Made by a program: the position numbers and the translations under genes. Below are positions 1 to 8,551 of a stretch of 55,471 nucleotides of DNA, piece after piece. Each line of letters begins with the position of its first letter. Position 1 is the stretch's first letter. The DNA is from Deltaproteobacteria bacterium (GTDB taxonomy: Bacteria > Myxococcota_A > UBA9160 > UBA6930): contig JAJDAP010000028.1 in assembly GCA_029261795.1 (NCBI GenBank), positions 1-55,471 of the forward strand, read 5' to 3'. The notes under the pieces were generated by a model. That model worked only from the letters and a program-made list of their open reading frames with translations, did no database searches and was not told where the DNA came from.

Positions 1-1212
1 CTACTCCTTGTGGTAGAACGCCTCGCGTTCCCGCGATGGCTTCACGACCGGGATCTCATCGTCCTTCAGTGCCGGTAGCCAACGCTTGCGCGCCAGGGCC
101 TGCTCGATGTACGGCGCCAGCTCCGCGGCCTTCCGGGCGTCCTGCTCATCGCGTCCGACCCGGAACTCGGGGAGCACTTCGCTTCCGAACAGCTCGAGGC
201 TCTCGCAGATGTGATCGTGTCGATTCCGGCCGCTCTGCTGCAGGAAGATGATCTGATCGACGCCGACATCCCTGAATTCCCGGATGTGATCTCGGAACGT
301 GTCGGGCGTTCCGATTCCGGGAGCCGGGATCGTGGGCAGATCGGGGCCGCGGATCTCCTCGTACTCCTCCCAGAGCCTGCTGCGCCCGGGCCGGGTCTCG
401 TTTGCGACCAGCGCGTTGATCGCATAACGGAAGAACGCAAAGCCATCCATGCCGCGCGCGCGCCCGACTTCCGGATCTTCGTTCAGCGAGAAACCGGCGA
501 CCAGGGCGATGTTGGCGTTGACCGAGTGTCCGATCGGCACGCACTCCTCGGAGCGGATGATCGAGTAGTAGGTGTCGGCCCAGGTCTTGGCCTCCTCGGG
601 GTCGACGAACGTGAACGCCAGCGCCCCCAAGCCGTTCCGCGCCGCGGTCTCGATCGTGCGGCGATTCGTGCAGGCCAGCCACATGGGCGGGTGCGGCTTC
701 TGCAAGGGCTTCGGCAGTACGTTGCGGCACGGCATGGAGAAACCTTCGCCCTCGAACCCCGGATAGGGCTCCATCACCATCATGTTGGCGATCTGCCCTG
801 CGGCCTCCAGTGACAATGCCTGCTTGCGCTTGGCGGGCACGCCATAGCCGTGAAGCTCCAGGCGTGTGGCCCCCTCCCCGATCCCGAAATCGACGCGACC
901 CCCCGAGATCAGGTCGAGCATCGCCACGGCCTCGGCCGTACGCGATGGGTGGTTGTAGTTCGCGATGACCTGGCGGATACCGAACGCGACCCGGATCCGC
1001 TCGGTCTTGGCCGCCAGCGCGGTCAGGAACACCTCGGATGCCGAACAGTGCGAGTACTCCTCCAGGAAATGGTGCTCGACTGCCCACGCGTAGTCGATCC
1101 CGATCCGGTCCGCGATCTGGACCTGTTCGATGGCCTCCTGGACCATTCGGTATTCGGACTGCTCGTCCCAAGGCTTGGGCAGTTGGAGTTCATAGAACAC
1201 TCCGAATCGCAT
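1..1212 (-). CDS. LLM class flavin-dependent oxidoreductase
   Basis: This is a luciferase-like monooxygenase (TIM-barrel, FMN-dependent). The N-terminus MRFGVFYELQLPKPW, the segment AWAVEHHFLEEYSH and the stretch SGGRVDFGIGEGATRLE are typical of the bacterial luciferase superfamily. The 403-residue length is normal for the subgroup with an extended C-terminal tail. The gene is complete: its TAG stop is the first three bases of the window, and an AGAGGGG ribosome site lies about 8 bases before the ATG. Substrate is unknown. Members of this subgroup are common in lineages that oxidise alkanes, steroids or other hydrophobic carbon, which fits the oxygenases further along. It is transcribed in the same direction as the serine hydrolase upstream (156-base gap), so co-transcription is possible. 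Confidence 0.9.
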   Translation of the reverse strand: MRFGVFYELQLPKPWDEQSEYRMVQEAIEQVQIADRIGIDYAWAVEHHFLEEYSHCSASEVFLTALAAKTERIRVAFGIRQVIANYNHPSRTAEAVAMLDLISGGRVDFGIGEGATRLELHGYGVPAKRKQALSLEAAGQIANMMVMEPYPGFEGEGFSMPCRNVLPKPLQKPHPPMWLACTNRRTIETAARNGLGALAFTFVDPEEAKTWADTYYSIIRSEECVPIGHSVNANIALVAGFSLNEDPEVGRARGMDGFAFFRYAINALVANETRPGRSRLWEEYEEIRGPDLPTIPAPGIGTPDTFRDHIREFRDVGVDQIIFLQQSGRNRHDHICESLELFGSEVLPEFRVGRDEQDARKAAELAPYIEQALARKRWLPALKDDEIPVVKPSREREAFYHKE

Positions 1213-1368
1213 CGCGGATCCCCTCTTGTTTGGTCGATGGCATCATACCGTGATGATCGGGCGGGCGCTTCGGAGACGATTCCCGAAGCCAGCTTCGTTA
1301 TGCGAGGGTGGCCCTCGAGTCCTGTTCCAAAATGTCACGCCGGAGACTCATGGCCACACCGAGCGCAG

Positions 1369-2694
1369 CTACGCGGCCCTCACCGCCGCGTTCGGAGAGG
1401 GCCGCCTGCCCCGCTGCGAAGCGATCTTCGGAAACACGTCGTTGATCTCGCCCAGGAACTGGACGAGGCGAATCGCGTGGAGGCTCAGGACCGGCATCCC
1501 CGTGGCCAGGAAGGCCACGCTGAGCTGTCGCTCCGGATCGGCCCACGAGAAGGTATTCGTGAACCCCACGTGGCCGAAGGCATGGGGGTTGTCTGTACCG
1601 AAGAGCGAGAACCGCTTTCCGCCTAACATGAAGCCGAGCCCGTAGCGAAGCGGTACGCCCAGCGTGAGATCGAGCTCCCAGATGCTGTCTTCCGACGTGG
1701 CACGACGGACCGTCCGCGGGTCGAATACGCGGACCCCTGCATACTCGCCCTCGTCGAGCAGGCATTGATAGAAGGAGGTGAGTTCCTCGGCCGTCGTGAT
1801 CACGTTGCCCGAGGGAATGATCCCGGTGAGAAAGCGCGGATCCCCAGCGAGCTCGACGAGCTCATCGAGTTCGACGCCGAGCGCGCGCCTGAGGAGTGTC
1901 GAGAGCGGCGGCCCGACGGGTGGCCCGGTCAGCGCACCACGAGCCACCCGATCGAGCTCGGCAGGGGCCACCCCGTAGTTCATCCAGCGGCAACCCAACG
2001 GATCCGCGATCTTCTCTCGCATCACCTGACGGATGTCCCGGCCCGTCGTGCGACGCACGACCTCGGCCAGCACGAAGCCGCCAGAAATGGCGTGATAGGC
2101 CAGGAGTCGCCCGGGGCGCGTCTGGACCCGCGCATCGCACAGTATCCGGTTCACGCGTTCCGGCTGGGACAGCAGGTCGAGATCCATCGCTTCCGGAGGG
2201 AGATTCGGAATCCCGGCTCGATGGCCCAGTAGATGGCGGATCGTGATGCGGCTCTTGCCGTGCCGGCGGAACTCGGGGATGTAGTCACAGACCCGGTCAT
2301 CGACGTGGATCACGCCCTCTTCGCCTAGCTTGTGGATCACCATGGCGGTCACCGCTTTCGAAGCGGAGAAGATGTTGATCGGCGTGTCCAGGCCCATCGG
2401 TGTCTTCGGCATGTCCGCGGGATCGTCGGGCGCGTTTCCCGATGCGTGACCGAGCGAGCGATGCAGGACGACATGTCCCCGACGCCGGATACACACCTGG
2501 AGCCCCGGGTAGACGCCGGTGCGGTAGAGCGCCTGGATCCTTCCCCACAACCGGTCGAGATCAGCCCGTGTGGTCCGCGCCTGCCGCGGCGAGGCTTCCT
2601 CGCCGATGCACGTGACCTCGCCCAGATCGCGTGGAATCGTGCAACGAGCGAGCTTCGGAACGGGGGCGCGAGCGATCCAGTCGAGCGGGTCCAT
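1369..2694 (-). CDS. Beta-lactamase-family serine hydrolase (EstB-like)
   Basis: This is a class C beta-lactamase / DD-peptidase fold hydrolase (PF00144 type), most often an esterase in this group. The nucleophile motif SxxK is visible as SASK at residues 110-113, and the catalytic tyrosine lies in YHAISGGF at about residue 200. HLLGHRAGIPN between them matches the conserved HLLTHTSG block. No signal peptide is evident, so it is probably cytoplasmic. The start is supported by GGAG five bases before the ATG. Length (441 aa) is normal for the family. Its role is unknown; it may hydrolyse esters or lactones made by neighbouring oxidative enzymes, which is inference. Confidence 0.88.
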   Translation of the reverse strand: MDPLDWIARAPVPKLARCTIPRDLGEVTCIGEEASPRQARTTRADLDRLWGRIQALYRTGVYPGLQVCIRRRGHVVLHRSLGHASGNAPDDPADMPKTPMGLDTPINIFSASKAVTAMVIHKLGEEGVIHVDDRVCDYIPEFRRHGKSRITIRHLLGHRAGIPNLPPEAMDLDLLSQPERVNRILCDARVQTRPGRLLAYHAISGGFVLAEVVRRTTGRDIRQVMREKIADPLGCRWMNYGVAPAELDRVARGALTGPPVGPPLSTLLRRALGVELDELVELAGDPRFLTGIIPSGNVITTAEELTSFYQCLLDEGEYAGVRVFDPRTVRRATSEDSIWELDLTLGVPLRYGLGFMLGGKRFSLFGTDNPHAFGHVGFTNTFSWADPERQLSVAFLATGMPVLSLHAIRLVQFLGEINDVFPKIASQRGRRPSPNAAVRAA

Positions 2695-2782
2695 GTCTTC
2701 TCCATTCGAGCGACCCGCCCCTCATGGCAGGTCCGATTTGACCGACCCCGAGGAGACGAACGCCCCGGAGCCGGCCGTAGAA

Positions 2783-3262
2783 CTAGATCCAGCGCCTGAC
2801 CACGCTCTTGTAGACCTCATATTCGGCACCGAACTTCTCGCCGAGGTAGGCCTCTTCGTGGCGAATCGCGATGAAATAGATTGCCGTCCACGTGACCGGA
2901 ACGAGCACGACGACCCAGAGGCTCCCGAAGAGCACGCCGAGCCCGGCCTGCATCGCGCCCATTCCCAGGTACATCGGGTTGCGCGTGTGGCGGTAGATTC
3001 CCCGCTCGATGAGTTCCGGCGATTCCTCCCAGGGCGCGGGGTCCTGGCCCGACTTCCGGAACAGGCCGACCGCCGCAAACATCGAGGCGAGTCCCGAGCC
3101 GAGCAGAACGACGCCGATGACGATGCGCCAGGTGCCCTGGATCGGGTTCGGTAGCGGTACCACGAGCCAGCTGATGGCCAGCCCGACGGCGAGGGCAATC
3201 AGGGGAACCAACGGCGGCGGAAAGCGGACCGCGGCTCCTTCGCTTTCTCCGGTATCACTCAC
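2783..3262 (-). CDS. Isoprenylcysteine carboxyl methyltransferase-like membrane protein
   Basis: This is a small integral membrane methyltransferase of the ICMT/phospholipid methyltransferase superfamily. Hydrophobic helices occupy about residues 17-35 and 42-62, and a further pair follows. The diagnostic C-terminal region reads RHTRNPMYLGMG and, near the end, RHEEAYLGEKFGAEYEVYK, matching the family RHP-x-Y and EE-L-FG-Y motifs that bind S-adenosylmethionine. The start is GTG with AGGAG about nine bases upstream. The substrate cannot be inferred; bacterial members methylate lipids or small thiols. It is divergent from the kinase/HAD gene, with a 226-base shared intergenic region. Confidence 0.85.
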   Translation of the reverse strand: MSDTGESEGAAVRFPPPLVPLIALAVGLAISWLVVPLPNPIQGTWRIVIGVVLLGSGLASMFAAVGLFRKSGQDPAPWEESPELIERGIYRHTRNPMYLGMGAMQAGLGVLFGSLWVVVLVPVTWTAIYFIAIRHEEAYLGEKFGAEYEVYKSVVRRWI

Positions 3263-3488
3263 TTGTCTGCGCTCCTGGTCCTGGTTGGGGAATCAGGCGA
3301 TCCCCCGAGAGTCTCGCCCAGGATGTGACGCAACGCCTGGAAGAGCGGTCCGCGCGGCTCCTGCTGCTGGCGCGAACGCGCCGCGCGCATAAGTTCTGAC
3401 TCGAAAGGCGATCGGATTCTCTTGCAGATGCCGCTCGACCAACGGATCCGGCCCGCCCTCTGAGCGTCCGGAGTGAGGCGAAGAGGAA

Positions 3489-4889
3489 ATGTCGGACCCG
3501 TCCAAACCAGCGCAACGAACGCCCACCCGGGCGATCTTGGTCGCGATGTCCGGCGGCGTCGCGAGCGGCAAGAGCACGCTGGCCCAGGCGCTGGCGGAGC
3601 GACTGGGCGTGCCTCGGATCGAGGCGGACCATGTCCGCAAGGAGCTGCTCGACGCTCGCTCGCCGCTCGCCCGCGAATGGGACGAAGCCGCGGACGCGGG
3701 AACCCGCGTCGTGGAGGAACACGAGGCGCAGTGGCAGCGGAGCTTCGAGCCAGGCTTCGAGGATCGCGTGTATGCAGAGCTGATGCGATGCGCAGAGGTG
3801 TCCCTGGTTGCTGGCAATGGCCTGGTGCTCGATGCGTGCTTCCCCTCCCGTTGGTGGCGCGGCGTCGCCCGCGCACTGGCGAAGCGCCACGGCCTACCGT
3901 TCCTGCTCGTCGAATGTCAGGTAGACAGAGAGACCCGGAGGCGGCGCCTCGCCCAGCGCGACACGTCGTCGGCTCGGGGCGCGGGGTGGGAAGTGATCGC
4001 GGACCGCTTCGCCCGACGCTATGAGGGGGTCGAGGAGTTCCAGTCGGACGAACACGTCGTCGTGGATACCGCTCATGCCCTCGCGACGGCGTTGGCCGCG
4101 GTCGAAGCGGAGCTTCCCCTGATCATCGGAACGCCCCGGAGTGTGCCCCGATTGCTCGATGGAACGTTGGCTGCCGTCAGCTTCGATTGTTGGAACACGC
4201 TCCTCTACGAAAACGATTGGGCGCTCGCTCACGCCCATCGGGTGGATGCCATCGCACACGCCCTGGCGGGGAAATGGCACCCGATCGCCAGGGTCGACGC
4301 GGGAAACGCATTCGATGCCGCATGGGCGCGACACATGGATCAGTGGCGGGTGGGCATTGCCAGTGGGGCTCGCGACGTGGCCTACGACGTGCTCACGACG
4401 TTGGGTGTGCCGGCCGAGGTCGAGAGCCTCGACGATCTTGTTCGCGAGTACCAGAACGCGTCGCATAGCAGCGAGGTCCTGGCCCTCGAAGGAGCCCGGG
4501 AGAGCCTGGAAGCCCTCGCACGCGCCGGCGTCCGCTGTGCGTTGGTGTGCGACACCGGCCTGACGCCCGGGCGCGTCGTGCGCCTTCATCTATCACGGCT
4601 CGGATTGCTCGATCACCTGGAGGTCCAGATCTTCTCCGACGAGCAGGGTGTCCCGAAACCCGACGCACGCGTCTTTCGCGCAGCCCTCGAACCGCTTGGC
4701 GTATCGCCGGACCGTGCGGTTCACGTGGGCGACCTGCGTCGCACCGACGTCGCCGGGGCGCGAGCGGTCGGAATGGCGACCGCGAGAATCCGCGCCAGCC
4801 ACGATGATCTCACCCCGCTACCCGAGGCGGACCTGGTGGTCGACGATCACGGCGACCTCCGCGCGTCCCTGCTTGGCGATTCGACATGA
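3489..4889 (+). CDS. P-loop kinase fused to a HAD-superfamily domain
   Basis: This is a two-domain protein of 466 aa. Residues about 15-205 form an AAA_33/zeta-toxin-like small-molecule kinase with Walker A GGVASGKST at 22-30 and a VRKELL segment typical of the family. Residues about 225-460 form a HAD domain: motif I is FDCWNTL with nucleophile Asp233, the KPD motif lies at GVPKPDARVF, and the acidic motif IV at HVGDLRRTDVAGARAVGM. The usual acid/base Asp two residues after the nucleophile is Trp235, so ordinary phosphatase activity may be altered. A kinase and a hydrolase in one chain suggests phosphate transfer and removal on related substrates (inference). A second protein with the same kinase family fused to a different domain ends the window. 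Confidence 0.85.
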   Translation: MSDPSKPAQRTPTRAILVAMSGGVASGKSTLAQALAERLGVPRIEADHVRKELLDARSPLAREWDEAADAGTRVVEEHEAQWQRSFEPGFEDRVYAELMRCAEVSLVAGNGLVLDACFPSRWWRGVARALAKRHGLPFLLVECQVDRETRRRRLAQRDTSSARGAGWEVIADRFARRYEGVEEFQSDEHVVVDTAHALATALAAVEAELPLIIGTPRSVPRLLDGTLAAVSFDCWNTLLYENDWALAHAHRVDAIAHALAGKWHPIARVDAGNAFDAAWARHMDQWRVGIASGARDVAYDVLTTLGVPAEVESLDDLVREYQNASHSSEVLALEGARESLEALARAGVRCALVCDTGLTPGRVVRLHLSRLGLLDHLEVQIFSDEQGVPKPDARVFRAALEPLGVSPDRAVHVGDLRRTDVAGARAVGMATARIRASHDDLTPLPEADLVVDDHGDLRASLLGDST

Positions 4890-5047
4890 AGGGCGATTCG
4901 ATATGCAGACCGACGCACGTGAGCGCTGCAAGTTCGAGACAGACGGCCCTCGCCACGTGTCGGGGCCTACAGAGGCACCCACGGATGGTCGATGCAGGCG
5001 CATCCGACTGGCGCGAATCCCCGCGACCATCGGCGAGGAGATGGCGG

Positions 5048-5458
5048 ATGAAGGCCCCGAACGAGCCGAGCAACCAGGCTGAGCAGGCCATCGCAGATTT
5101 CTACCAGCATGGGGTTTCGAAGCACGAGCTGGTCGAACGACTGAGCTCGGAGATCGTCCACATCCCCATGGATGCGCCACCCGGTATAGACGAGCAGGGC
5201 AACACCACCGAGGGTACCAGCCTCTGCCTGCCGAAAGCCGGAGGGCTGCTGTATCTGGTCCTGGTCACCTCGTTTCCGATGTTTGCGTCCATGGTGGAAG
5301 AGTTTCCCGAGTACTCACGGACGTTCGTCGACTACCCGCTCGGGACCGTGTTGGTTCACACATCGCCCGAGTACGGGTTCGTCGTCAACCCGAAGACGCC
5401 GTTCGAGTTCGAGATTTCACCCCGGGATGCCGCAGCCTTGCGGGAGCACCACGCCTAG
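5048..5458 (+). CDS. SseB-like hypothetical protein
   Basis: This predicted cytoplasmic protein of 136 aa resembles the SseB N-terminal domain family. The central part LCLPKAGGLLYLVLVTSFPMF, followed by PLGTVLVHTSPEYGFVVNP and a short strand before EISPRDAAAL, follows the SseB pattern of a value being read out, a Pro-Leu-Gly turn and a conserved NPxxP-like motif. The ATG at 5048 was chosen because GAGGAG lies seven bases upstream; the reading frame is open further upstream but that extension is arginine-rich and unlikely to be translated. Function is unknown; SseB relatives occur in secretion or regulatory contexts. It follows the kinase/HAD gene by 158 bases. Confidence 0.55.
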   Translation: MKAPNEPSNQAEQAIADFYQHGVSKHELVERLSSEIVHIPMDAPPGIDEQGNTTEGTSLCLPKAGGLLYLVLVTSFPMFASMVEEFPEYSRTFVDYPLGTVLVHTSPEYGFVVNPKTPFEFEISPRDAAALREHHA

Positions 5459-5490
5459 CGTTCCCGACTCCTGCCTCTGGGGCCTCCGGG

Positions 5491-6030
5491 CTACGCGATC
5501 ACGCGGGTGAGCGCACTCGCCAGCGCTTCGGGGCGCAGGCTGCCGATCAGGACCCGGTCCGTCTTGCGGAAGAGGGACCGGATCGGATCGCGGAGACGCA
5601 GGATCACACCCGTGCTGCCGCGCAGCGAGTAGACGACCGTCGTCTCTCCGGCGTGCTGGCCGACGCGCCAGCCCCAGCCGCCGAACTGACGGATCGGCCG
5701 ATACACGACCGGCTCGGCGTGCTCGATCCCCCAGACGGGAAGGCGAACCTCGCCGATCGAAACGAACCCGAAGCGAACGATCAGGGCAGCGCCGTCCAAC
5801 TCGATCACCAGGCGTCCGAGAAAAGCGGGGATCCCGAGCAGGAGCATCAAGCTCGGTAGCCAGGTCAGGTCCCAGAGCCACGACTGCGTCGGTGCATCGC
5901 TCTCGACGGCCCCGCGCAGGATTACGTAGCAGCCGATCGAGGCAACGATCGCAACCAGGAACAGCAGGTACAACCAGCCCGGCAAGTACACGACCTCCCG
6001 ATAGGTGGCCTGCGCCGCGGAGCCGTTCAG
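5491..6030 (-). CDS. Hypothetical membrane protein, PH-like C-terminal domain
   Basis: Two hydrophobic helices near the N-terminus (LPGWLYLLFLVAIVASIGCYVI and a second around SLMLLLGIPAFLG) precede a soluble beta-rich domain with VIELDGAALIVRFGFVSIGEVRLP and GGWGWRV. That pattern resembles DUF3093 or bacterial PH-like membrane-anchored domains; the assignment is tentative. It follows the upstream gene so closely that the stop codon overlaps a possible CTG start at 6030, preceded by GGGAG; an internal GTG a few codons later is an alternative. The pair is probably translationally coupled. No function can be proposed. Confidence 0.55.
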   Translation of the reverse strand: MNGSAAQATYREVVYLPGWLYLLFLVAIVASIGCYVILRGAVESDAPTQSWLWDLTWLPSLMLLLGIPAFLGRLVIELDGAALIVRFGFVSIGEVRLPVWGIEHAEPVVYRPIRQFGGWGWRVGQHAGETTVVYSLRGSTGVILRLRDPIRSLFRKTDRVLIGSLRPEALASALTRVIA

Positions 6031-6500
6031 CGAGGACTCCCGACCTGCGCCATGCCGCGCACCATCCCGTCGATGGCGTTCTCGGTGTTGCGCTTCATCG
6101 ACGCCGCCATGAGCGGCGAGATGAAGAACCAGGGCCCGACCATGAGCAGTGCCCAACCCCATTCGAAGGGAGCCATCCCGATCGCCCAGAAGCCGAGCAG
6201 CAACGAGAGGATCAATCCAGGCGGAAACAGCATCACGAACGCCTTCATCTTCGCGACGCCGCCTAGCGTCGCGCTGACCGCGATCTCCGAGCCGGTCACG
6301 CGCAGCCAGACCTCGGTCGCGCCCAAGAGCGCGGACTGCCGATTGCTTTGCATCCCCGGTCCGCGAAGACGCATCTCCGAGCCGGCATTCGTCAAGAGTT
6401 CAAAGCCCTGGGAGACGAGCGCCGTGCGCGCCAGATCGAACGCCGCATCCGTATTGCCGGAGAACGGTGTCGCGTACTCGTGTATCTCGGCCTCGAACAT
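6027..6500 (-). CDS. Hypothetical membrane protein
   Basis: This 157-residue protein has a soluble N-terminal half of about 80 residues (FSGNTDAAFDLARTALVSQGFELL) followed by two or three hydrophobic helices (AFVMLFPPGLILSLLLGFWAIG and WGWALLMVGPWFFISPL). The ATG at 6500 is preferred because GAGGG lies four to five bases upstream; an in-frame ATG at 6572 would add 24 residues without a ribosome site. It is probably co-translated with the downstream membrane gene at 5491-6030. No known family was recognised. Confidence 0.6.
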   Translation of the reverse strand: MFEAEIHEYATPFSGNTDAAFDLARTALVSQGFELLTNAGSEMRLRGPGMQSNRQSALLGATEVWLRVTGSEIAVSATLGGVAKMKAFVMLFPPGLILSLLLGFWAIGMAPFEWGWALLMVGPWFFISPLMAASMKRNTENAIDGMVRGMAQVGSPR

Positions 6501-6700
6501 TTCGCCCTCTGTTTCGCTGGAGGACGTATCGACCACCCGAACCGGTCGCTGGAGAGCGGCGGAGGCGTCCATGTCTCCGGAGCCCTGCGCCTCTCCTACG
6601 ACTTCTAGCCATCGTCGCTCCCTGCCGGCTTGCTGCCCTGGGGGGCCGGGGTTGACCTAGCATCCGGATTCGTGTGCAATGGGGCTCGAGGGGGAACCCC

Positions 6701-7306
6701 ATGTCGATCGGCCTGCGTTCAATCGTCCGCTTCGGAGCGCTGCTCCTGCTTGCGGGGCTCACCATGGCGCAGAGCTGCAAGGTAGCCCCAGCGATGCCGC
6801 ATCGCGCGTCGGTCGACCAGGACCACTACGTCGCGGGCGAGCCCGGGACGACGCTGTTCCGCAATGGTTCGGGGCCGACGGCCTGGCTGGCCGGCTGTTC
6901 GGTATTCAGTTTCGAGCAGAGCGTCGACGGGGAGTGGCAGGACCGGGGGCAACCGTTCGTGTGCGTCTGGGAGGGCTTCGCTCAGCCGGTGGGCAAGGGT
7001 TCGACGGTTGTAACCTCGTTCTCGGCTCCTGCTAGCTCCGGGCTGTGGCGCCTCAACTACCCCGTCGGGGAGGGCTGCGGCGAGGGCTTCACACAGAGTT
7101 CGTGCGACACGATCTTCTCCGTGACGACGAATGTCTTCACGGTAGACCGCGAGCCCTGCCCGCCGCAGACCTTCGAATGTCGCTTCGCACCGGCCGCCCC
7201 GAACTTCCTCTGCTCGGATGGCGAAAGCGTCGGGGGGCCCAGTGGCACCTGCAGCCGCGATCCGGCGACGGGTGTCTGTGGCTACGAGTTCCTGGTCTGC
7301 CCCTGA
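6701..7306 (+). CDS. Secreted cysteine-rich hypothetical protein
   Basis: A signal peptide is clear: a basic start, then FGALLLLAGLTMAQSC. The mature part of about 178 residues contains at least ten cysteines, mostly in the second half (CGEGFTQSSCDT, CPPQTFECRF, CSDGESV, GTCSRDP, GVCGYEFLVCP). This suggests a disulfide-stabilised periplasmic or outer-membrane-associated protein. The middle section has an immunoglobulin-like strand pattern (VVTSFSAPASSGLWRLNYP). The start at 6701 follows a strong GAGGGGG site. The cysteine in AQSC could act as a weak lipobox. No function is recognised. It converges on the FecR gene. Confidence 0.6.
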   Translation: MSIGLRSIVRFGALLLLAGLTMAQSCKVAPAMPHRASVDQDHYVAGEPGTTLFRNGSGPTAWLAGCSVFSFEQSVDGEWQDRGQPFVCVWEGFAQPVGKGSTVVTSFSAPASSGLWRLNYPVGEGCGEGFTQSSCDTIFSVTTNVFTVDREPCPPQTFECRFAPAAPNFLCSDGESVGGPSGTCSRDPATGVCGYEFLVCP

Positions 7307-7417
7307 CGGGAGGTTGTCCCAGTATTTCGGATCCGGGCCTGGCATTCGGCGGCATCGGCTCACATCAGTCAGCCGAACCCATCCACGTCACCTCCAGAAC
7401 GCCCAGGGAGGCACGGC

Positions 7418-8551
7418 TCAGAGGTAGTTGTCGTCGATGAAGTCGGCGAGGTCCACCGGGTCGACGCCGAGGCCCTGGATGGTTTGCAGGAACGTTCCAT
7501 AGGGTGCCAGGTTGCCGGCCTGAATCGTCTGGATGTCGGACTTGAAGAGCGTGACAGCGGAGCCGCCGAACGAGACGATGAGCTTGTTCGGGCCGCCCGA
7601 TGTGATTCTCTCGAAGCCGAACGGAAAAGCGCCTCCGCCGAAGCCCCCGCCCGGGTTGGTGCCGCCACCGCCACCGCCACCACTCCCGGGTTCGGTGAGC
7701 ATGCTGACCAGTGGCATACGCTGCGCGGTATCGGTCATCATGCCGGCTTCGCTCATCTTGCGTTGGACGTCGCTGGCGGAATCCATGTGAGGCATCCCGT
7801 TCGCGTCCGCTGCTGCAGCTGGCGGACTCTCGATTCGCGCCACGCCCACGTTCTTGAGCGCACTCTCGAGCCGGCCACTTTCAACGACCAGGCGCCGAGT
7901 CAGTTCCTGCTCGGCGCTGCCGAGTGACGCCGGCATCGCGAGTCCCGGAGGGGTCGCCCCAAAGGCATCCCAGGGGTCCGAGAAAGGTGTCTCGCCGAGG
8001 CGGATGTGGTCGCCTTCGAGCAGTGCCATCAGCCCGGGTACCACGTGGACGCTCTCGGAATCCGCTCCGACGTCTGCCATCGAAACGGCTCCCCGGAACA
8101 CGGAGGTGCCATGGGGAGCGGCTTTCGGCGCGGCGACCATGAACCGGGTGCCCTTCACACTGACCACGACCTCGGGCGTCCGAACCTCGAATCCACTCGG
8201 ACTCGAGCCGGGTGTGATGTCGAACAGCGAGTGGCCCTGGCTCAGATGCGCTGTCGGAACGGACCCGGCCTTGCTCTTCGCAGTGCCCGGGAGCCGTAGC
8301 ACGGAGTTCTCGTAGACCCGCGCGGTTCGGCCACTGCCGAGTGCGAGTTCCACGCGGCCGCCAGGGCCTGTGCGCACGGAGTGGCCGGCGCCTAGCACCT
8401 GCTCTGCGAAGGCCTCGGCCCAGACCACGGGCTCGCCGCTGCCGACCTCGACGGGTCCTGCCAGCTCGGCGATTCGAATCTCGGCGAGCGCCGGGACTGC
8501 GATCAGTAGGCTCAACGCGATTGCGCTGACGTTTCGGTAGATCGGTTTCAT
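7418..8551 (-). CDS. FecR domain-containing secreted protein
   Basis: The signal peptide (IALSLLIAVPALAE) is followed by a FecR-like domain: the regions VELALGSGRTARVYENSVLRLP and HLSQGHSLFDITPG and the strand VRTPEVVVSVKGTRFMV are the characteristic sensor-transmission beta strands. The C-terminal half is low complexity, with a Gly-rich stretch (PGSGGGGGGGTNPGGGFGGG) and a short folded end. The ATG overlaps the stop of the upstream TPR/barrel gene as ATGA and has GAGGAG about eight bases before it, so the two are translationally coupled. FecR domains of this free-standing kind are found with CHASE2 sensors and outer-membrane proteins, as here; the role is probably envelope sensing. Confidence 0.85.
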   Translation of the reverse strand: MKPIYRNVSAIALSLLIAVPALAEIRIAELAGPVEVGSGEPVVWAEAFAEQVLGAGHSVRTGPGGRVELALGSGRTARVYENSVLRLPGTAKSKAGSVPTAHLSQGHSLFDITPGSSPSGFEVRTPEVVVSVKGTRFMVAAPKAAPHGTSVFRGAVSMADVGADSESVHVVPGLMALLEGDHIRLGETPFSDPWDAFGATPPGLAMPASLGSAEQELTRRLVVESGRLESALKNVGVARIESPPAAAADANGMPHMDSASDVQRKMSEAGMMTDTAQRMPLVSMLTEPGSGGGGGGGTNPGGGFGGGAFPFGFERITSGGPNKLIVSFGGSAVTLFKSDIQTIQAGNLAPYGTFLQTIQGLGVDPVDLADFIDDNYL

